From: an uncultured Oscillospiraceae bacterium
GTDB taxonomy: Bacteria; Bacillota; Clostridia; Oscillospirales; Acutalibacteraceae
Length of the DNA stretch: 57,217 nt
Assembly (NCBI GenBank): GCA_902492455.1
Contig: CABULH010000022.1
Location: forward strand, 1 to 57,217
Reading direction: 5' to 3'
Shown: positions 16,773-24,981 of the stretch, piece by piece
Layout of the letters: each line of letters starts with the position of its first letter
Numbering within the stretch: position 1 is the stretch's first letter
Notes under the pieces: model-generated
Databases searched by the model: none
What the model was told of the DNA's origin: nothing
Seen by the model: only the letters and a program-made list of their open reading frames with translations
Position numbers and translations under genes: made by a program

Positions 16773-19133
16773 ATGAAGCGAACCAAGACCTTTTTGGCGG
16801 CTGCGCTGGCTGTGGTTTCCGCAACCGCGATGACGGTGTTTACCGTTAACGCGACTATGAGCCTGCAGACATCCAGCTGGAATCCTAACCCAAGAAACGC
16901 CGAAAACAACACGCCAATGGTGAACGTCGCACAGGCTGGAGGCGTCGTTATCACTGGGGACAGCTGGGCAGATGGAGAAAATCGCGGCCTGGAATGTCTT
17001 AACGACGGCACCACCGTACCTTCCAGTGGTCAGTCACAGGGGTGGATGATCAGCTATGAGTATCTGGAGAGCCATCCGGACGGCGTGGAGATCACTATGA
17101 CATTTCCTGATCCCACATTGGTGAGCGCGGCGGTATTCTACGCTTCTTTTGAACATGTGGGATACGGTTTGCCAGGCAAATTCCAGCTTGTCGGCACTCT
17201 GCCGGACGGCAGCAAGACGCTTTTATATGATCAAACAGCCTATGAACTCATCCCGGAACATCGTCTTCATACCGGCTACCGTTTCAATTTTGCGCCCACG
17301 ACGGTGAAGGCGGTAACCCTTCGCTGCATCGCTCCCTATACCGGACTGGAGGGCGGCAAGGCCACGCCGGATGCCAATGTGGCTTACTGGATTACCGAAT
17401 GGATGATGTTCAATGACGCGGCCAACCCGGACGGTACCCCCATCGCACACCCGGTGGACGTATCTGCGTCGGATAATCTGGCCTTCCGTTCGGTGGTAAC
17501 GGTCAACAGCGGCTCCAATATCAATCAGGACCGACCGGTCACCGATCTCACCGACGGCGCGGCGCAGAGCCAGTATTTCGGCAACTTCCTGCTGACGCAG
17601 GGACAGTTTAAGACCGCGGACGACGCGGAGGTGACCAAAGAAAATCCGCTGCGGTTCACCTTCCAGTATGCCAGCCTCACAACCTTGAATCAGATCAAGA
17701 TTTTCGGCATGGAAGCATCCAAGAACGACGGTATTCCCTCCCAATATCGGATCAAGGCAGCGGGGGCGGACGGCGCTGCCATCACCCTGTATGACACGGA
17801 AAACGCCGCTGCTTATCCTGGTGTTTCCGTGACAGAGGCGGGAGAAAATCAGCCTCTGGTCATCGACTTTCCACGGATTACTGCCGCCAGGATCCTTATT
17901 GAAACCTGGGAATTTATCCATTCCTCCGACGGCAATATTCTGGTTTGGATGGATGAAGTGGAAATGTATAATGCCGGCGGCGCAAAATCCATCAGCGTGG
18001 ATAAGGGATCCCTGGCCCTGGCAGTAGGCGGCAATGAGACCATAACCGCTTCTAAAGACGTGCAGAACAGTCAAACGCTGGTGTGGTCCACCTCGAATCC
18101 TGCCGTGGCGACGGTGAACGAAGGCGTGGTAACGGCGGTGGCGGAAGGCCAATGCAGCATCACCATCACCCTGGCGGATGATCCCACCGTGACAAAGATT
18201 ATTCCTGTAACTGTCGCCAGTGCGATTGTGCCTGTCTCCGGCGTCACGCTGAATAAGGACGCCATCAGCGTGATCGTAAACGGCTCCGACAGCACGCTCA
18301 CAGCTGTCGTCTCCCCGGAAAATGCCACGGACAAAACTTTGGAATGGTCCTCCGCCGATCCCGCCATCGCCACAGTGGACGAAAACGGCGTTGTGCGCGG
18401 CGTGGCGGTAGGAACGACGGAGATCACGGTGAAATCCACGGCGGATCCCAGTAAGCTGGCCACCTGCACCGTCAACGTCACCAAGATCGCGGTGGCCGGC
18501 GTGGCGGTAGAGCCGGAGACGGTGACCCTGGACGCTTTGGATAAAGCGCCGCTGACCGCCACAGTCACGCCGGCGGACGCCACCAATAAAAATGTGAAAT
18601 GGATCAGCGAGAATCCTGAACTGGTGGCGGTGGACGCTCAGACAGGAGAGGTAACTGCGGTGAAACCGGGCGCCGTCTGTAAAATCTATGCCGTGAGCGT
18701 GGATGATGAAAATATCAAAGGCATATGCACGGTGACGGTCAACGGCATCGAAGCAGAAGCCCTGTATCTTTATCTGGATGAAGCCGGCGCTGAAGAGGCT
18801 AAGACGGTAACGGTGAAGGCCGGCACCCCGACGACCATTTTCGCATGGGTGGAGCCCAGCGATGCCAGCGATCAGGAGCTGGTGTGGACCTCCTCCGATG
18901 AAAGTGTAGCCACGGTGGCGGACGGCGTGATTACCGGGAAAAAAGCGGGAACGGCCACCATCCGTGCGACGCTGAAATCCAACAGTGAAATTTATGCCGA
19001 ATGCACCGTAACGGTCACGCCCGGCGACGGCAGCGTGGATACCGGCGATGGCACAGCGCTTCCGCTTCTGCTGGCGCTGACGACGGCAAGCGGCATATTG
19101 ACAGCCTTCACCAAGCGGAGAAAAAGAGCGTGA
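16773..19133 (+). CDS. Large surface protein with discoidin-like and four Big_2 Ig-like domains
   Basis: 786 residues; ATG 16773 has AAGGAGGAAAAAAAG. Signal peptide at 1-27. Residues ~40-400 look like two F5/8-type-C (discoidin) carbohydrate-binding folds (MTFPDPTLVSAAVFYASFEH; RFTFQYASLTTLNQIKIFG). Four bacterial Ig-like Big_2 repeats follow at about 405-487, 488-573, 574-658 and 659-749, each with the W-x-S-x(3-5)-A-x-V pattern (for example WSSADPAIATVDENGVV). The C-terminus is a hydrophobic helix and RRKRA tail, like a sorting signal, but with VDTGDG instead of LPxTG. It is likely a glycan-binding, wall- or membrane-held protein of the locus. Preceded by 65 bases without an obvious promoter, so possibly read through. 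Confidence 0.8.
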   Translation: MKRTKTFLAAALAVVSATAMTVFTVNATMSLQTSSWNPNPRNAENNTPMVNVAQAGGVVITGDSWADGENRGLECLNDGTTVPSSGQSQGWMISYEYLESHPDGVEITMTFPDPTLVSAAVFYASFEHVGYGLPGKFQLVGTLPDGSKTLLYDQTAYELIPEHRLHTGYRFNFAPTTVKAVTLRCIAPYTGLEGGKATPDANVAYWITEWMMFNDAANPDGTPIAHPVDVSASDNLAFRSVVTVNSGSNINQDRPVTDLTDGAAQSQYFGNFLLTQGQFKTADDAEVTKENPLRFTFQYASLTTLNQIKIFGMEASKNDGIPSQYRIKAAGADGAAITLYDTENAAAYPGVSVTEAGENQPLVIDFPRITAARILIETWEFIHSSDGNILVWMDEVEMYNAGGAKSISVDKGSLALAVGGNETITASKDVQNSQTLVWSTSNPAVATVNEGVVTAVAEGQCSITITLADDPTVTKIIPVTVASAIVPVSGVTLNKDAISVIVNGSDSTLTAVVSPENATDKTLEWSSADPAIATVDENGVVRGVAVGTTEITVKSTADPSKLATCTVNVTKIAVAGVAVEPETVTLDALDKAPLTATVTPADATNKNVKWISENPELVAVDAQTGEVTAVKPGAVCKIYAVSVDDENIKGICTVTVNGIEAEALYLYLDEAGAEEAKTVTVKAGTPTTIFAWVEPSDASDQELVWTSSDESVATVADGVITGKKAGTATIRATLKSNSEIYAECTVTVTPGDGSVDTGDGTALPLLLALTTASGILTAFTKRRKRA

Positions 19134-19159
19134 TTGCCCGTGTGCTTGCGCTGAATGGA

Positions 19160-19188
19160 TTTACAGAAAGGATAAAAGCGGCTATAAT
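19160..19188 (+). promoter_or_regulatory. Sigma-A promoter of the ROK regulator gene
   Basis: TTTACA (19160-19165), 17-base spacer, TATAAT (19183-19188). This near-consensus promoter lies 30-60 bases upstream of the ROK gene and gives it expression independent of the preceding surface-protein gene. Confidence 0.8.
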
Positions 19189-19218
19189 GGCGATAAGGTA
19201 AGAGAATAAAAGAAAAAG

Positions 19219-20478
19219 ATGGGGGCGGAAGAATTGGATGACCGGGTGATTAAAATGCCAAAAACCAATTCGGAACTGAAAAACAACAATATTAAGAGGG
19301 TGTTTTTCGCCATCCAATCCTCCGCACCCATTCAGCGCAAAGCCCTGCAGGAGAAGGTGGGCCTCAGTTGGGGGAACATATCTCTCAATATCGCCACCCT
19401 CATCAATCTGGGGCTGGTAATCGAAACGGCCGGGGACGGCTCTTTTGTGGGCCGCAAACCTCAAACGCTAGACATTAATACCAATGACCATTATCTCATT
19501 GGCCTGGATATTCAGGTATCCGTTATGCGGGCGGTCATCGTGGATATGAAGGGCCGGGTTTTCTACCAGTATATCCGCTCCCTGGCTTTTACCGACCGCA
19601 GCTCGGTGCTGGTCGATTTGTATGCGCTGATTGACCATGTGCTGCGTGAGGTGGATAATAAGCATATTGTGGCGATGGGGGTAGCGGTACAGGGAATTGT
19701 CAACCGTGGGAACACCACCTCCGTATTGTTCCCGGGTTTTTCCGATTGGGAGCAGATTGATCTCAAACGGCTGGTAGAGGAACGGTACGGCATCACCACC
19801 TTCCTGTTCCACGACCCCGACGCCATTATGTGTGCGGAAAAGCTTCTCCGCAACGCCAGAGATCCTTCCCTGCGCAACGCGGCCCTGATCCGGCTAGAAA
19901 ACGGCGTAGGTCTTTCTATCATGATCAACAGGGAAATTTTCACCAGCATGACGGGCAAGGGCGGTGAGCTGGGCCATATCAATGTGGTACCCGACGGCCT
20001 GCCCTGCTCCTGCGGCGACCGGGGATGTCTGGAACCCTATATCACCAGCGGCGGCATTATCCGGCGTTTTCTCATGGAGCGTGAAAGCGGCGCTTTTACC
20101 ACGGTGGAGACACAGGATATAGCCTCCATCACCTTTTCCATGCTTGCCACCGCCGCGAAGCAGGGGGATCCCCTGTGTACCCGCCTTTTTCGGGAGATGG
20201 GGGAATTCCTGGGTATCGGCATCAGCTCGTATATTAATATCATCAATCCCCAATTGATCATCATCGAAGGTGAACTAACCAAGTTCAAGGAGATTTTTGA
20301 AGGGGATATGTATCGCTCCATCAACAAGCACGTTTGGAGTTTTAATGAAACCAGGGTGGTCTTTGCGGACTACAATCCGTATGTGGCGGCCATTGGCTCC
20401 GCCTTGGCCAGCCTGGAAAAAATCGTGCTGTCCGCGCCCGAATTTGAGGCGCTGTTCGACAACCCCAAAACAGATTAG
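19219..20478 (+). CDS. ROK-family transcriptional regulator (XylR/NagC type)
   Basis: 419 residues from ATG 19219; an alternative start is ATG 19255 (MPKTNSELKNNN), which has GGGTGA seven bases upstream. A winged HTH at about 20-80 (RKALQEKVGLSWGNISLNIATLINLGLV) precedes a ROK sugar-kinase-like domain. The zinc site GHINVVPDGLPCSCGDRGC is intact. The glycine-rich ATP site is poorly kept, as in repressors rather than kinases. Such proteins bind an inducer sugar and release operator DNA. Own promoter upstream; position in the middle of the glycan locus suggests it controls these genes. No operator could be fixed by eye. Confidence 0.82.
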   Translation: MGAEELDDRVIKMPKTNSELKNNNIKRVFFAIQSSAPIQRKALQEKVGLSWGNISLNIATLINLGLVIETAGDGSFVGRKPQTLDINTNDHYLIGLDIQVSVMRAVIVDMKGRVFYQYIRSLAFTDRSSVLVDLYALIDHVLREVDNKHIVAMGVAVQGIVNRGNTTSVLFPGFSDWEQIDLKRLVEERYGITTFLFHDPDAIMCAEKLLRNARDPSLRNAALIRLENGVGLSIMINREIFTSMTGKGGELGHINVVPDGLPCSCGDRGCLEPYITSGGIIRRFLMERESGAFTTVETQDIASITFSMLATAAKQGDPLCTRLFREMGEFLGIGISSYINIINPQLIIIEGELTKFKEIFEGDMYRSINKHVWSFNETRVVFADYNPYVAAIGSALASLEKIVLSAPEFEALFDNPKTD

Positions 20479-20489
20479 GAGGGCTTATT

Positions 20490-21659
20490 TTGAATAAATT
20501 TCGCAAAGCGGTAGTCCTGGCGGTTTCGCTGGCTCTTTCGGCTTCCTTTGCATTCATGCCCGCTTCGGCGGCGCCGGACGCCTATATAGATGAAACCTTG
20601 GAGGATGCCGTAGGCGGCACCGACGAGAAAAAGACCTTTGAAGGCACTTCGCTTTGGTGGGGGAATGAACTGGATCTCAAGGAGTACGCCAATGCCGGGA
20701 CTATGGGAATTTCCTCCGCCTCCGACAGCAAGACCAAGGCTTATGTAATCGACGGCAAAAAATCTGTTTTTGCCATCAACTATAAGAATAGCGCCGCGAT
20801 GACCGGAGATCCGGCCAAAGAATGGTGCAACCTCTGGGCCACCCACGATACTCTTAAGGGTCTCTCCAATAACAAGGTATACGCGATCAGCTTCCTGCTG
20901 CGCTGCTACACCGACTGGGAGCCGGAAGCCACGAAAGGCCAGGCACTGCAGAATTTTGCAATCGTCAGCATTCGCAACGTTGCCGACCGGGACAATTCGC
21001 TGATCGACTACTATGTTCAGCCCAATATCCTCAGCGACGGTGTTTCCGAGGATCAAATGATTCGTGTAGATGACAAATCCTCACCGGCTAACTCCAAAAA
21101 TGTCATGAGCGTCAAAAAGCTGAACGACAATACCTTTTCGGTAGTGTGTAAATTTGTGACGAGCAAGCCTGCCAAGGCGGAAGGAGATAACCGCTGGTAT
21201 GCGTCCTTTACCTTCCACGGTCCGGGCGTCATTGCCTGCGACAACATCAAAGTGGTACAGAGCGACCGGCCGGTGGCAGCATTTCATCAGACGCTTCCGT
21301 CCGGATCTGGCGATCCCACTCCGCCGCCTACCCAGGGAAATGAAAGCTCTGATCCGGAACCCACCCAGCCGACGGAATCCTCTTCTGAAACCGAACCGAC
21401 GTCCGCTCCCACTCAGGATGCAAGCGAATCGTCGGAGTCCTCTGTTCCAGTAAAAACCACGGGCAAATCCGCCGCTTCCACTACCAACCCGGCACAGGCC
21501 GGCACCAATTCGGCCGGTGAATCCGGAGGCCCCAACGTGGGGCTGATCGTCGGTATCATAGCGGCGATAGTCGTTGTGCTGGCCGGGATAGGCGCTGCCT
21601 GCTATTTTCTAATTGTGAAGAAGAAGCGGATCCCCCCTGTGGATGGAGGAAACGTCTAG
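20490..21659 (+). CDS. Secreted protein with Ser/Thr/Pro-rich stalk and C-terminal membrane anchor
   Basis: 389 residues; TTG start at 20490 preceded by TTAGGAGGG, 12 bases after the ROK stop. Signal peptide at 1-28 (ALSASFAFMPASA). The globular part (about 30-265) is a beta-rich jelly-roll-like domain with aromatic residues (TSLWWGNELDL, ATHDTLKGLSNNKVYAISFLL), which could bind carbohydrate. A low-complexity linker (TQPTESSSETEPTSAPTQ) spans ~270-345, followed by a transmembrane helix and KKKR. I do not recognise the globular domain. The architecture indicates an extracellular binding or display module held away from the membrane. Confidence 0.65.
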   Translation: MNKFRKAVVLAVSLALSASFAFMPASAAPDAYIDETLEDAVGGTDEKKTFEGTSLWWGNELDLKEYANAGTMGISSASDSKTKAYVIDGKKSVFAINYKNSAAMTGDPAKEWCNLWATHDTLKGLSNNKVYAISFLLRCYTDWEPEATKGQALQNFAIVSIRNVADRDNSLIDYYVQPNILSDGVSEDQMIRVDDKSSPANSKNVMSVKKLNDNTFSVVCKFVTSKPAKAEGDNRWYASFTFHGPGVIACDNIKVVQSDRPVAAFHQTLPSGSGDPTPPPTQGNESSDPEPTQPTESSSETEPTSAPTQDASESSESSVPVKTTGKSAASTTNPAQAGTNSAGESGGPNVGLIVGIIAAIVVVLAGIGAACYFLIVKKKRIPPVDGGNV

Positions 21660-22769
21660 GTGGGCCGAGGGGTACTACGCGCTTTGAGATGGGGGCTGGC
21701 CGCCATTGCGGCGGTCAGCCTGACGGCCTGCGATATAAAGCCGGCGGCGTCGGCTGTGAAAAGCGAGGCGAAGCCCATGGATGAATGCATCCGTATTTTG
21801 GGACGATGCACCTCCTACGGCGGCAGCATGGCGGTGGACGACAGCTGCAGCGGCCTGGAATTCCGTTTCTCCGGAACCGGGGCGTCGGTTACTATGCAGG
21901 ATGTCCGGCTCTCTTCCCATGCCAGCAGGTTTGGCATATGGGTGGATGGGGTGAGGATGGATACCATTCAGCTGGAAGAAACGGAAAGACAATATACTTT
22001 GGCGGAAAATCTGCCCCAAGGTCCTCACACGATTCGCCTTGTGAAGCTGACGGAACCGCGTTTCACTCTCAGCAATTTTAAGGGCCTTGCTGTAGAGGGA
22101 GAGCTGCTGCCTCGTCCGGAGGAGCGCGCGCGGAAATTGGAGTTTATTGGAGATTCCCTCACTGCCGGATTTGGCAATCTGGGAGCGGATCCCAACGAGG
22201 ATTATACGACTCAGACACAGGACGGTACACAGACCTACGCCGCTTTTGCGGCGGAAAAGCTGGGGGCGGATTATACCGTAAGGGCGGTTTCCGGCTGGGG
22301 CGTCGCCCAGGACTGCGACGGCAATCTTTTCCATACGCTGCCGGAAATCTATGAAATGGCCAGCAGCTTTCGGGATACGGAGTTATGGGATTTCACCCGT
22401 TTTCAGCCGGATGCTGTGGTGGTTAATTTAGGAACCAATGATTTTTCCTCCGGCGTCACTGTGGAGCGCCTACGGGAAAGCGTCTCCGGGTTTACCAGAC
22501 AAATCAGGGAGAAGAATCCCCAAGCGGTTATTGTGTGGTGCTATGGTTTGGCGACGCATAATCGGCTGGAGGATATGCGCCAGGCGGTGTCCCAAGCAGC
22601 GGCTGCCACCACTGACGTCTATTTTGTGGAAATTCCGGAGATGGACGTGGCCCAGGATGGCGTCGGCAATTTGCACCATCCAAGTGTGAAGGCTCATCAG
22701 CGTGCCGGAGATTTTCTGGCGGAGGAACTGAACCGTATACTTCGGCTGGCCCGTATACCCGGCTGGTAA
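21660..22769 (+). CDS. SGNH/GDSL lipoprotein esterase, carbohydrate esterase family 2-like
   Basis: 369 residues; GTG start at 21660, with ATGGAGGA upstream and directly abutting the previous stop. Lipobox SLTAC (Cys near 24). An N-terminal beta-sandwich (about 40-155, with FRFSGTGASVTM) precedes an SGNH hydrolase: block I FIGDSLTAGFGN (Ser nucleophile), block III NLGTNDFS, and the C-terminal His in LHHPSVKAH. This two-domain order is that of CE2 acetyl-xylan/acetyl-glucomannan esterases. The likely job is removal of O-acetyl groups from the glycan at the cell surface so hydrolases can act. A terminator follows at once, closing the locus. Confidence 0.83.
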   Translation: MGRGVLRALRWGLAAIAAVSLTACDIKPAASAVKSEAKPMDECIRILGRCTSYGGSMAVDDSCSGLEFRFSGTGASVTMQDVRLSSHASRFGIWVDGVRMDTIQLEETERQYTLAENLPQGPHTIRLVKLTEPRFTLSNFKGLAVEGELLPRPEERARKLEFIGDSLTAGFGNLGADPNEDYTTQTQDGTQTYAAFAAEKLGADYTVRAVSGWGVAQDCDGNLFHTLPEIYEMASSFRDTELWDFTRFQPDAVVVNLGTNDFSSGVTVERLRESVSGFTRQIREKNPQAVIVWCYGLATHNRLEDMRQAVSQAAAATTDVYFVEIPEMDVAQDGVGNLHHPSVKAHQRAGDFLAEELNRILRLARIPGW

Positions 22770-22781
22770 TTATTGTATCAG

Positions 22782-22810
22782 GCGCTGCAAAATGAAACAT
22801 TTTGCAGCGC
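22782..22810 (+). terminator. Terminator of the glycan-use locus
   Basis: GCGCTGCAAAATG pairs with CATTTTGCAGCGC around a three-base loop (AAA), followed by TTCGGTTTT. It closes the transcript after the CE2-like gene. Confidence 0.8.
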
Positions 22811-22872
22811 TTCGGTTTTACTCTATGATTCCCGAAATGCGGTATAGTGTTCTTGTACTTTGAAAAAAGAAT

Positions 22873-22895
22873 ATTTGCAGTCTTATTCTGCAAAT
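22873..22895. promoter_or_regulatory. Inverted repeat upstream of the Thr-repeat surface gene
   Basis: ATTTGCAG (22873-22880) and CTGCAAAT (22888-22895) form an 8-base inverted repeat with a 7-base spacer, about 120 bases upstream of the next start. A TATAAT follows at 22956-22961 without a well spaced -35. It may be an operator. The rest of 22811-23012 holds no gene. Confidence 0.4.
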
Positions 22896-23012
22896 AATTT
22901 ACAAATTATACGTGTAAAAAATCAATCTTGAGACCGATGCGTGACCGGATAGACCTATAATAAAAACGCAACATGAAAGTTCAGTAAGTTTCAATACAAA
23001 GGAGAAACCTTT

Positions 23013-23909
23013 ATGAAGCGTTTGGTTATGCGCGGTTACGCAGCGTTTTTGACAGCAGCCGTATTTCTGATTGCTGGATTTACCATGTTGGTCAGCGCAG
23101 AAGTGCTGCCGGATGTGAAAAATATTGAAAAAATCCAGGGCAGCTTTTCCCATGAATATATCCAGAAGATCAACGGCGAATATGTGATCGATCTTACCCA
23201 GCTGCCCGTGGTAGCCATCAAGCAAAGTTCCAATTTCCTGTTGATTTGGTCTCACAAGGATTTGGGAGCCGAAAAGGAAGCGGTGTTCAGCGCGCTGAAG
23301 GACTTCGATTCTTCCTTGAAGAAGATATCCTATGCCGATGTCCGGTTTGAAAGCGGAATTTTTCAAATGGAAGGCAACGCCAACATCGGTCCGTATAGCG
23401 TGCGGGAAGTCGAGGGCAAGTTCTATATGTATGTGCCCACTAGTAAGGTTAGCCACTTTCTTTTCGGCATAGGAACAGCGACTCGGCCCACGACCACGAC
23501 AAGCCGGGCAACCACGACCACGACGGAACCGACGACCACAACAAGCCAAGCAACCACGACCACGACGGAACCGACGACCACGACAAGCCAGGCAACCACG
23601 ACCACGACGGAACCGACGACCACGACAAGCCAGGCAACCACAACCACGACGGAACCGACGACCACGACAAGCCAGGCAACCACAACCACTACCATCGAAG
23701 ACGAGGAGATCGATGATCCCACAATCCCGTTGGCAGGGCCCACTACTACACAAGAGGAATGGGAGGAAATTGAAGATCCCACCATTCCGCTGGAAGGACC
23801 GAAAACAGGCGATGCGGGGGCTCCCTGGAAGATGCTCGGTTTGTTTCTGATCTCCGGCGCAGCTGCGATGACCGCTTTAGGCTGTGCTAAGAATAAAAAA
23901 CAACGGTAA
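23013..23909 (+). CDS. Cell-surface protein with threonine-rich repeat stalk and sorting-like C-terminus
   Basis: 298 residues; ATG 23013 has AAAGGAGAAACC. Signal peptide at 1-29. A small globular domain (30-150) of unknown family is followed by ~4.8 copies of a 14-residue unit (TTTTSQATTTTTEP), almost pure Thr and a likely O-glycosylation or rod segment. A second short repeat, E-I-x-D-P-T-I-P-L, occurs twice. The C-terminus has GPKTGDAG, a hydrophobic helix and a basic tail, close to the xPxTGD sortase signals of gut Clostridia, though not a classical LPxTG. It stands alone between a terminator on each side. Function unknown; a surface adhesin or display protein is plausible. Confidence 0.7.
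   Translation: MKRLVMRGYAAFLTAAVFLIAGFTMLVSAEVLPDVKNIEKIQGSFSHEYIQKINGEYVIDLTQLPVVAIKQSSNFLLIWSHKDLGAEKEAVFSALKDFDSSLKKISYADVRFESGIFQMEGNANIGPYSVREVEGKFYMYVPTSKVSHFLFGIGTATRPTTTTSRATTTTTEPTTTTSQATTTTTEPTTTTSQATTTTTEPTTTTSQATTTTTEPTTTTSQATTTTTIEDEEIDDPTIPLAGPTTTQEEWEEIEDPTIPLEGPKTGDAGAPWKMLGLFLISGAAAMTALGCAKNKKQR
23490..23692 (+). repeat. 42-bp in-frame tandem repeat (about 4.8 copies)
   Basis: Units begin at 23490, 23532, 23574 and 23616, with a partial fifth from 23658. Copies differ at only a few positions (for example CCGGGC, CCAAGC or CCAGGC). Each unit encodes 14 residues, so copy changes keep the reading frame and alter stalk length. Confidence 0.9.
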
Positions 23910-23913
23910 ACAA

Positions 23914-23942
23914 ATCACCGGCCGTAATATCGGCCGGTGATT
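23914..23942 (+). terminator. Terminator after the Thr-repeat gene
   Basis: ATCACCGGCC pairs with GGCCGGTGAT around a short A/T loop and is followed by five T. The next ~130 bases hold no clear gene; a TATAAT at 23960-23965 is noted but its product is not supported. Confidence 0.8.
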
Positions 23943-24076
23943 TTTATGCAAATATATGGTATAATGGAGAAAATCAAAGATTTTCTCTTGGAAGAATCCC
24001 TTGCGTGCTATCAGGGAGGCACGCATTTTGGACGGATGACAGAACATCGAAGCAAGGAAGGCTTGGCACTTCGTGC

Positions 24077-24871
24077 TTATAATGAAACGAATTCCGGTTC
24101 GCGAGCACGGAAGCGGCACCAACAGCGAAAGCCCAGGGTTCGCAGATGATCCGCGGCGGCTGCCGCGTGACGGCCCACTGCCTCCAGACGATGGGCATCG
24201 GAGCCGAAGGTGATGATTTCTCCCCCCAGTTCCCGGTAACGCAGCAGGATCTCATCCTTGGGATAAAACTCTCCCAACTCCTCAAAATTGGAGGCGTTGA
24301 TCTCCAGCCCGATGTCCCGACGAAGGGCGGTTTTTAAAATCCGGTCGATTACCGGAGCGTGATCCTCATACCGGTAATTCTCTCCTGCGTATCGCTTCAT
24401 CAGGTCCAGATGTCCGATTACATCCATCTCGCCGGTTTCCACCATGGCCAGAACGGTATCAAAATAAGCGGAGTAGGCAGCTGCTGCACCTCGGCGGCTT
24501 TGATACAGCCGTAGCTTTTCCCTGCCGATATTGTGGATGGAGCCAATGACAAAATCCAGCGGCAGCCTGCTGGCAGCAGCGGCGATGTCTTCTTTCAGCA
24601 GATGCGGTTCACCGATTTCCAGGCCGCAGCTGATCTCCAGCCGGCCGGCATAAAAGTCTGCGCTTCGCATCAGATCGGCTTGGTAAGCCGCCGTATCCAG
24701 AAACCGGTAGCTGGGATCGTGGTCCAGAACCGAAAAATGTTCGGTAAAGCAGACAGCGTCGATTTTCTTTTCCAAGGCGGCTTCACAAGCCTGCTGAATG
24801 TTCATTTTTCCATCAAAGGAATGAAACGTATGCAGATGATTATCCAGGAGCAAAAGCGTCGCCTCTTTCAA
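24077..24871 (-). CDS. PHP-domain phosphatase (histidinol-phosphatase family)
   Basis: 264 residues with TTG start at 24869-24871, preceded by AAAGGATACTTACCG. The longer frame starting at 24919 is rejected because that TTG is the -35 box of a clear promoter. Metal-binding PHP motifs are all present: HLHTFHS (H12, H14), FTEHF, the GSIHN block and GSDAH near the C-terminus. The family includes HisK/HisJ-type histidinol-phosphatases of Firmicutes (about 260-280 residues), which remove phosphate from L-histidinol phosphate. No other his gene is nearby, so a different phosphoester substrate is possible. Transcribed alone and divergent from galM. Confidence 0.8.
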   Translation of the reverse strand: MKEATLLLLDNHLHTFHSFDGKMNIQQACEAALEKKIDAVCFTEHFSVLDHDPSYRFLDTAAYQADLMRSADFYAGRLEISCGLEIGEPHLLKEDIAAAASRLPLDFVIGSIHNIGREKLRLYQSRRGAAAAYSAYFDTVLAMVETGEMDVIGHLDLMKRYAGENYRYEDHAPVIDRILKTALRRDIGLEINASNFEELGEFYPKDEILLRYRELGGEIITFGSDAHRLEAVGRHAAAAADHLRTLGFRCWCRFRAREPEFVSL

Positions 24872-24890
24872 CGGTAAGTATCCTTTATCC

Positions 24891-24919
24891 AGTATACCAG
24901 CATCCTGTCCTGAGGTCAA
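24891..24919 (-). promoter_or_regulatory. Sigma-A promoter of the PHP phosphatase gene
   Basis: On the minus strand: TTGACC (24914-24919), 17-base spacer, TATACT (24891-24896). Transcription would start near 24884, which excludes the TTG at 24919 as the start codon and selects the TTG at 24871. Confidence 0.8.
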
Positions 24920-24981
24920 CGAAAGGCTGGAAGCTGCAAATAAATGGCCGCTTTACACGCGGCGGGAAGGCAGGAAACAAC

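Noticed and set aside
23490..23692. Tandem repeats considered as a CRISPR array
   Set aside because: Units are contiguous without spacers and lie inside a coding frame.
23423..23785. Minus-strand Val-rich open frame over the 42-bp repeats
   Set aside because: It is the complement of the Thr repeat (ACC/ACG read backwards gives GTG/CGT), with no start signal.
23937..24149. Short + strand reading frame after a TATAAT, overlapping the end of the PHP gene
   Set aside because: No ribosome binding site, and most of its length is antisense to the PHP phosphatase.
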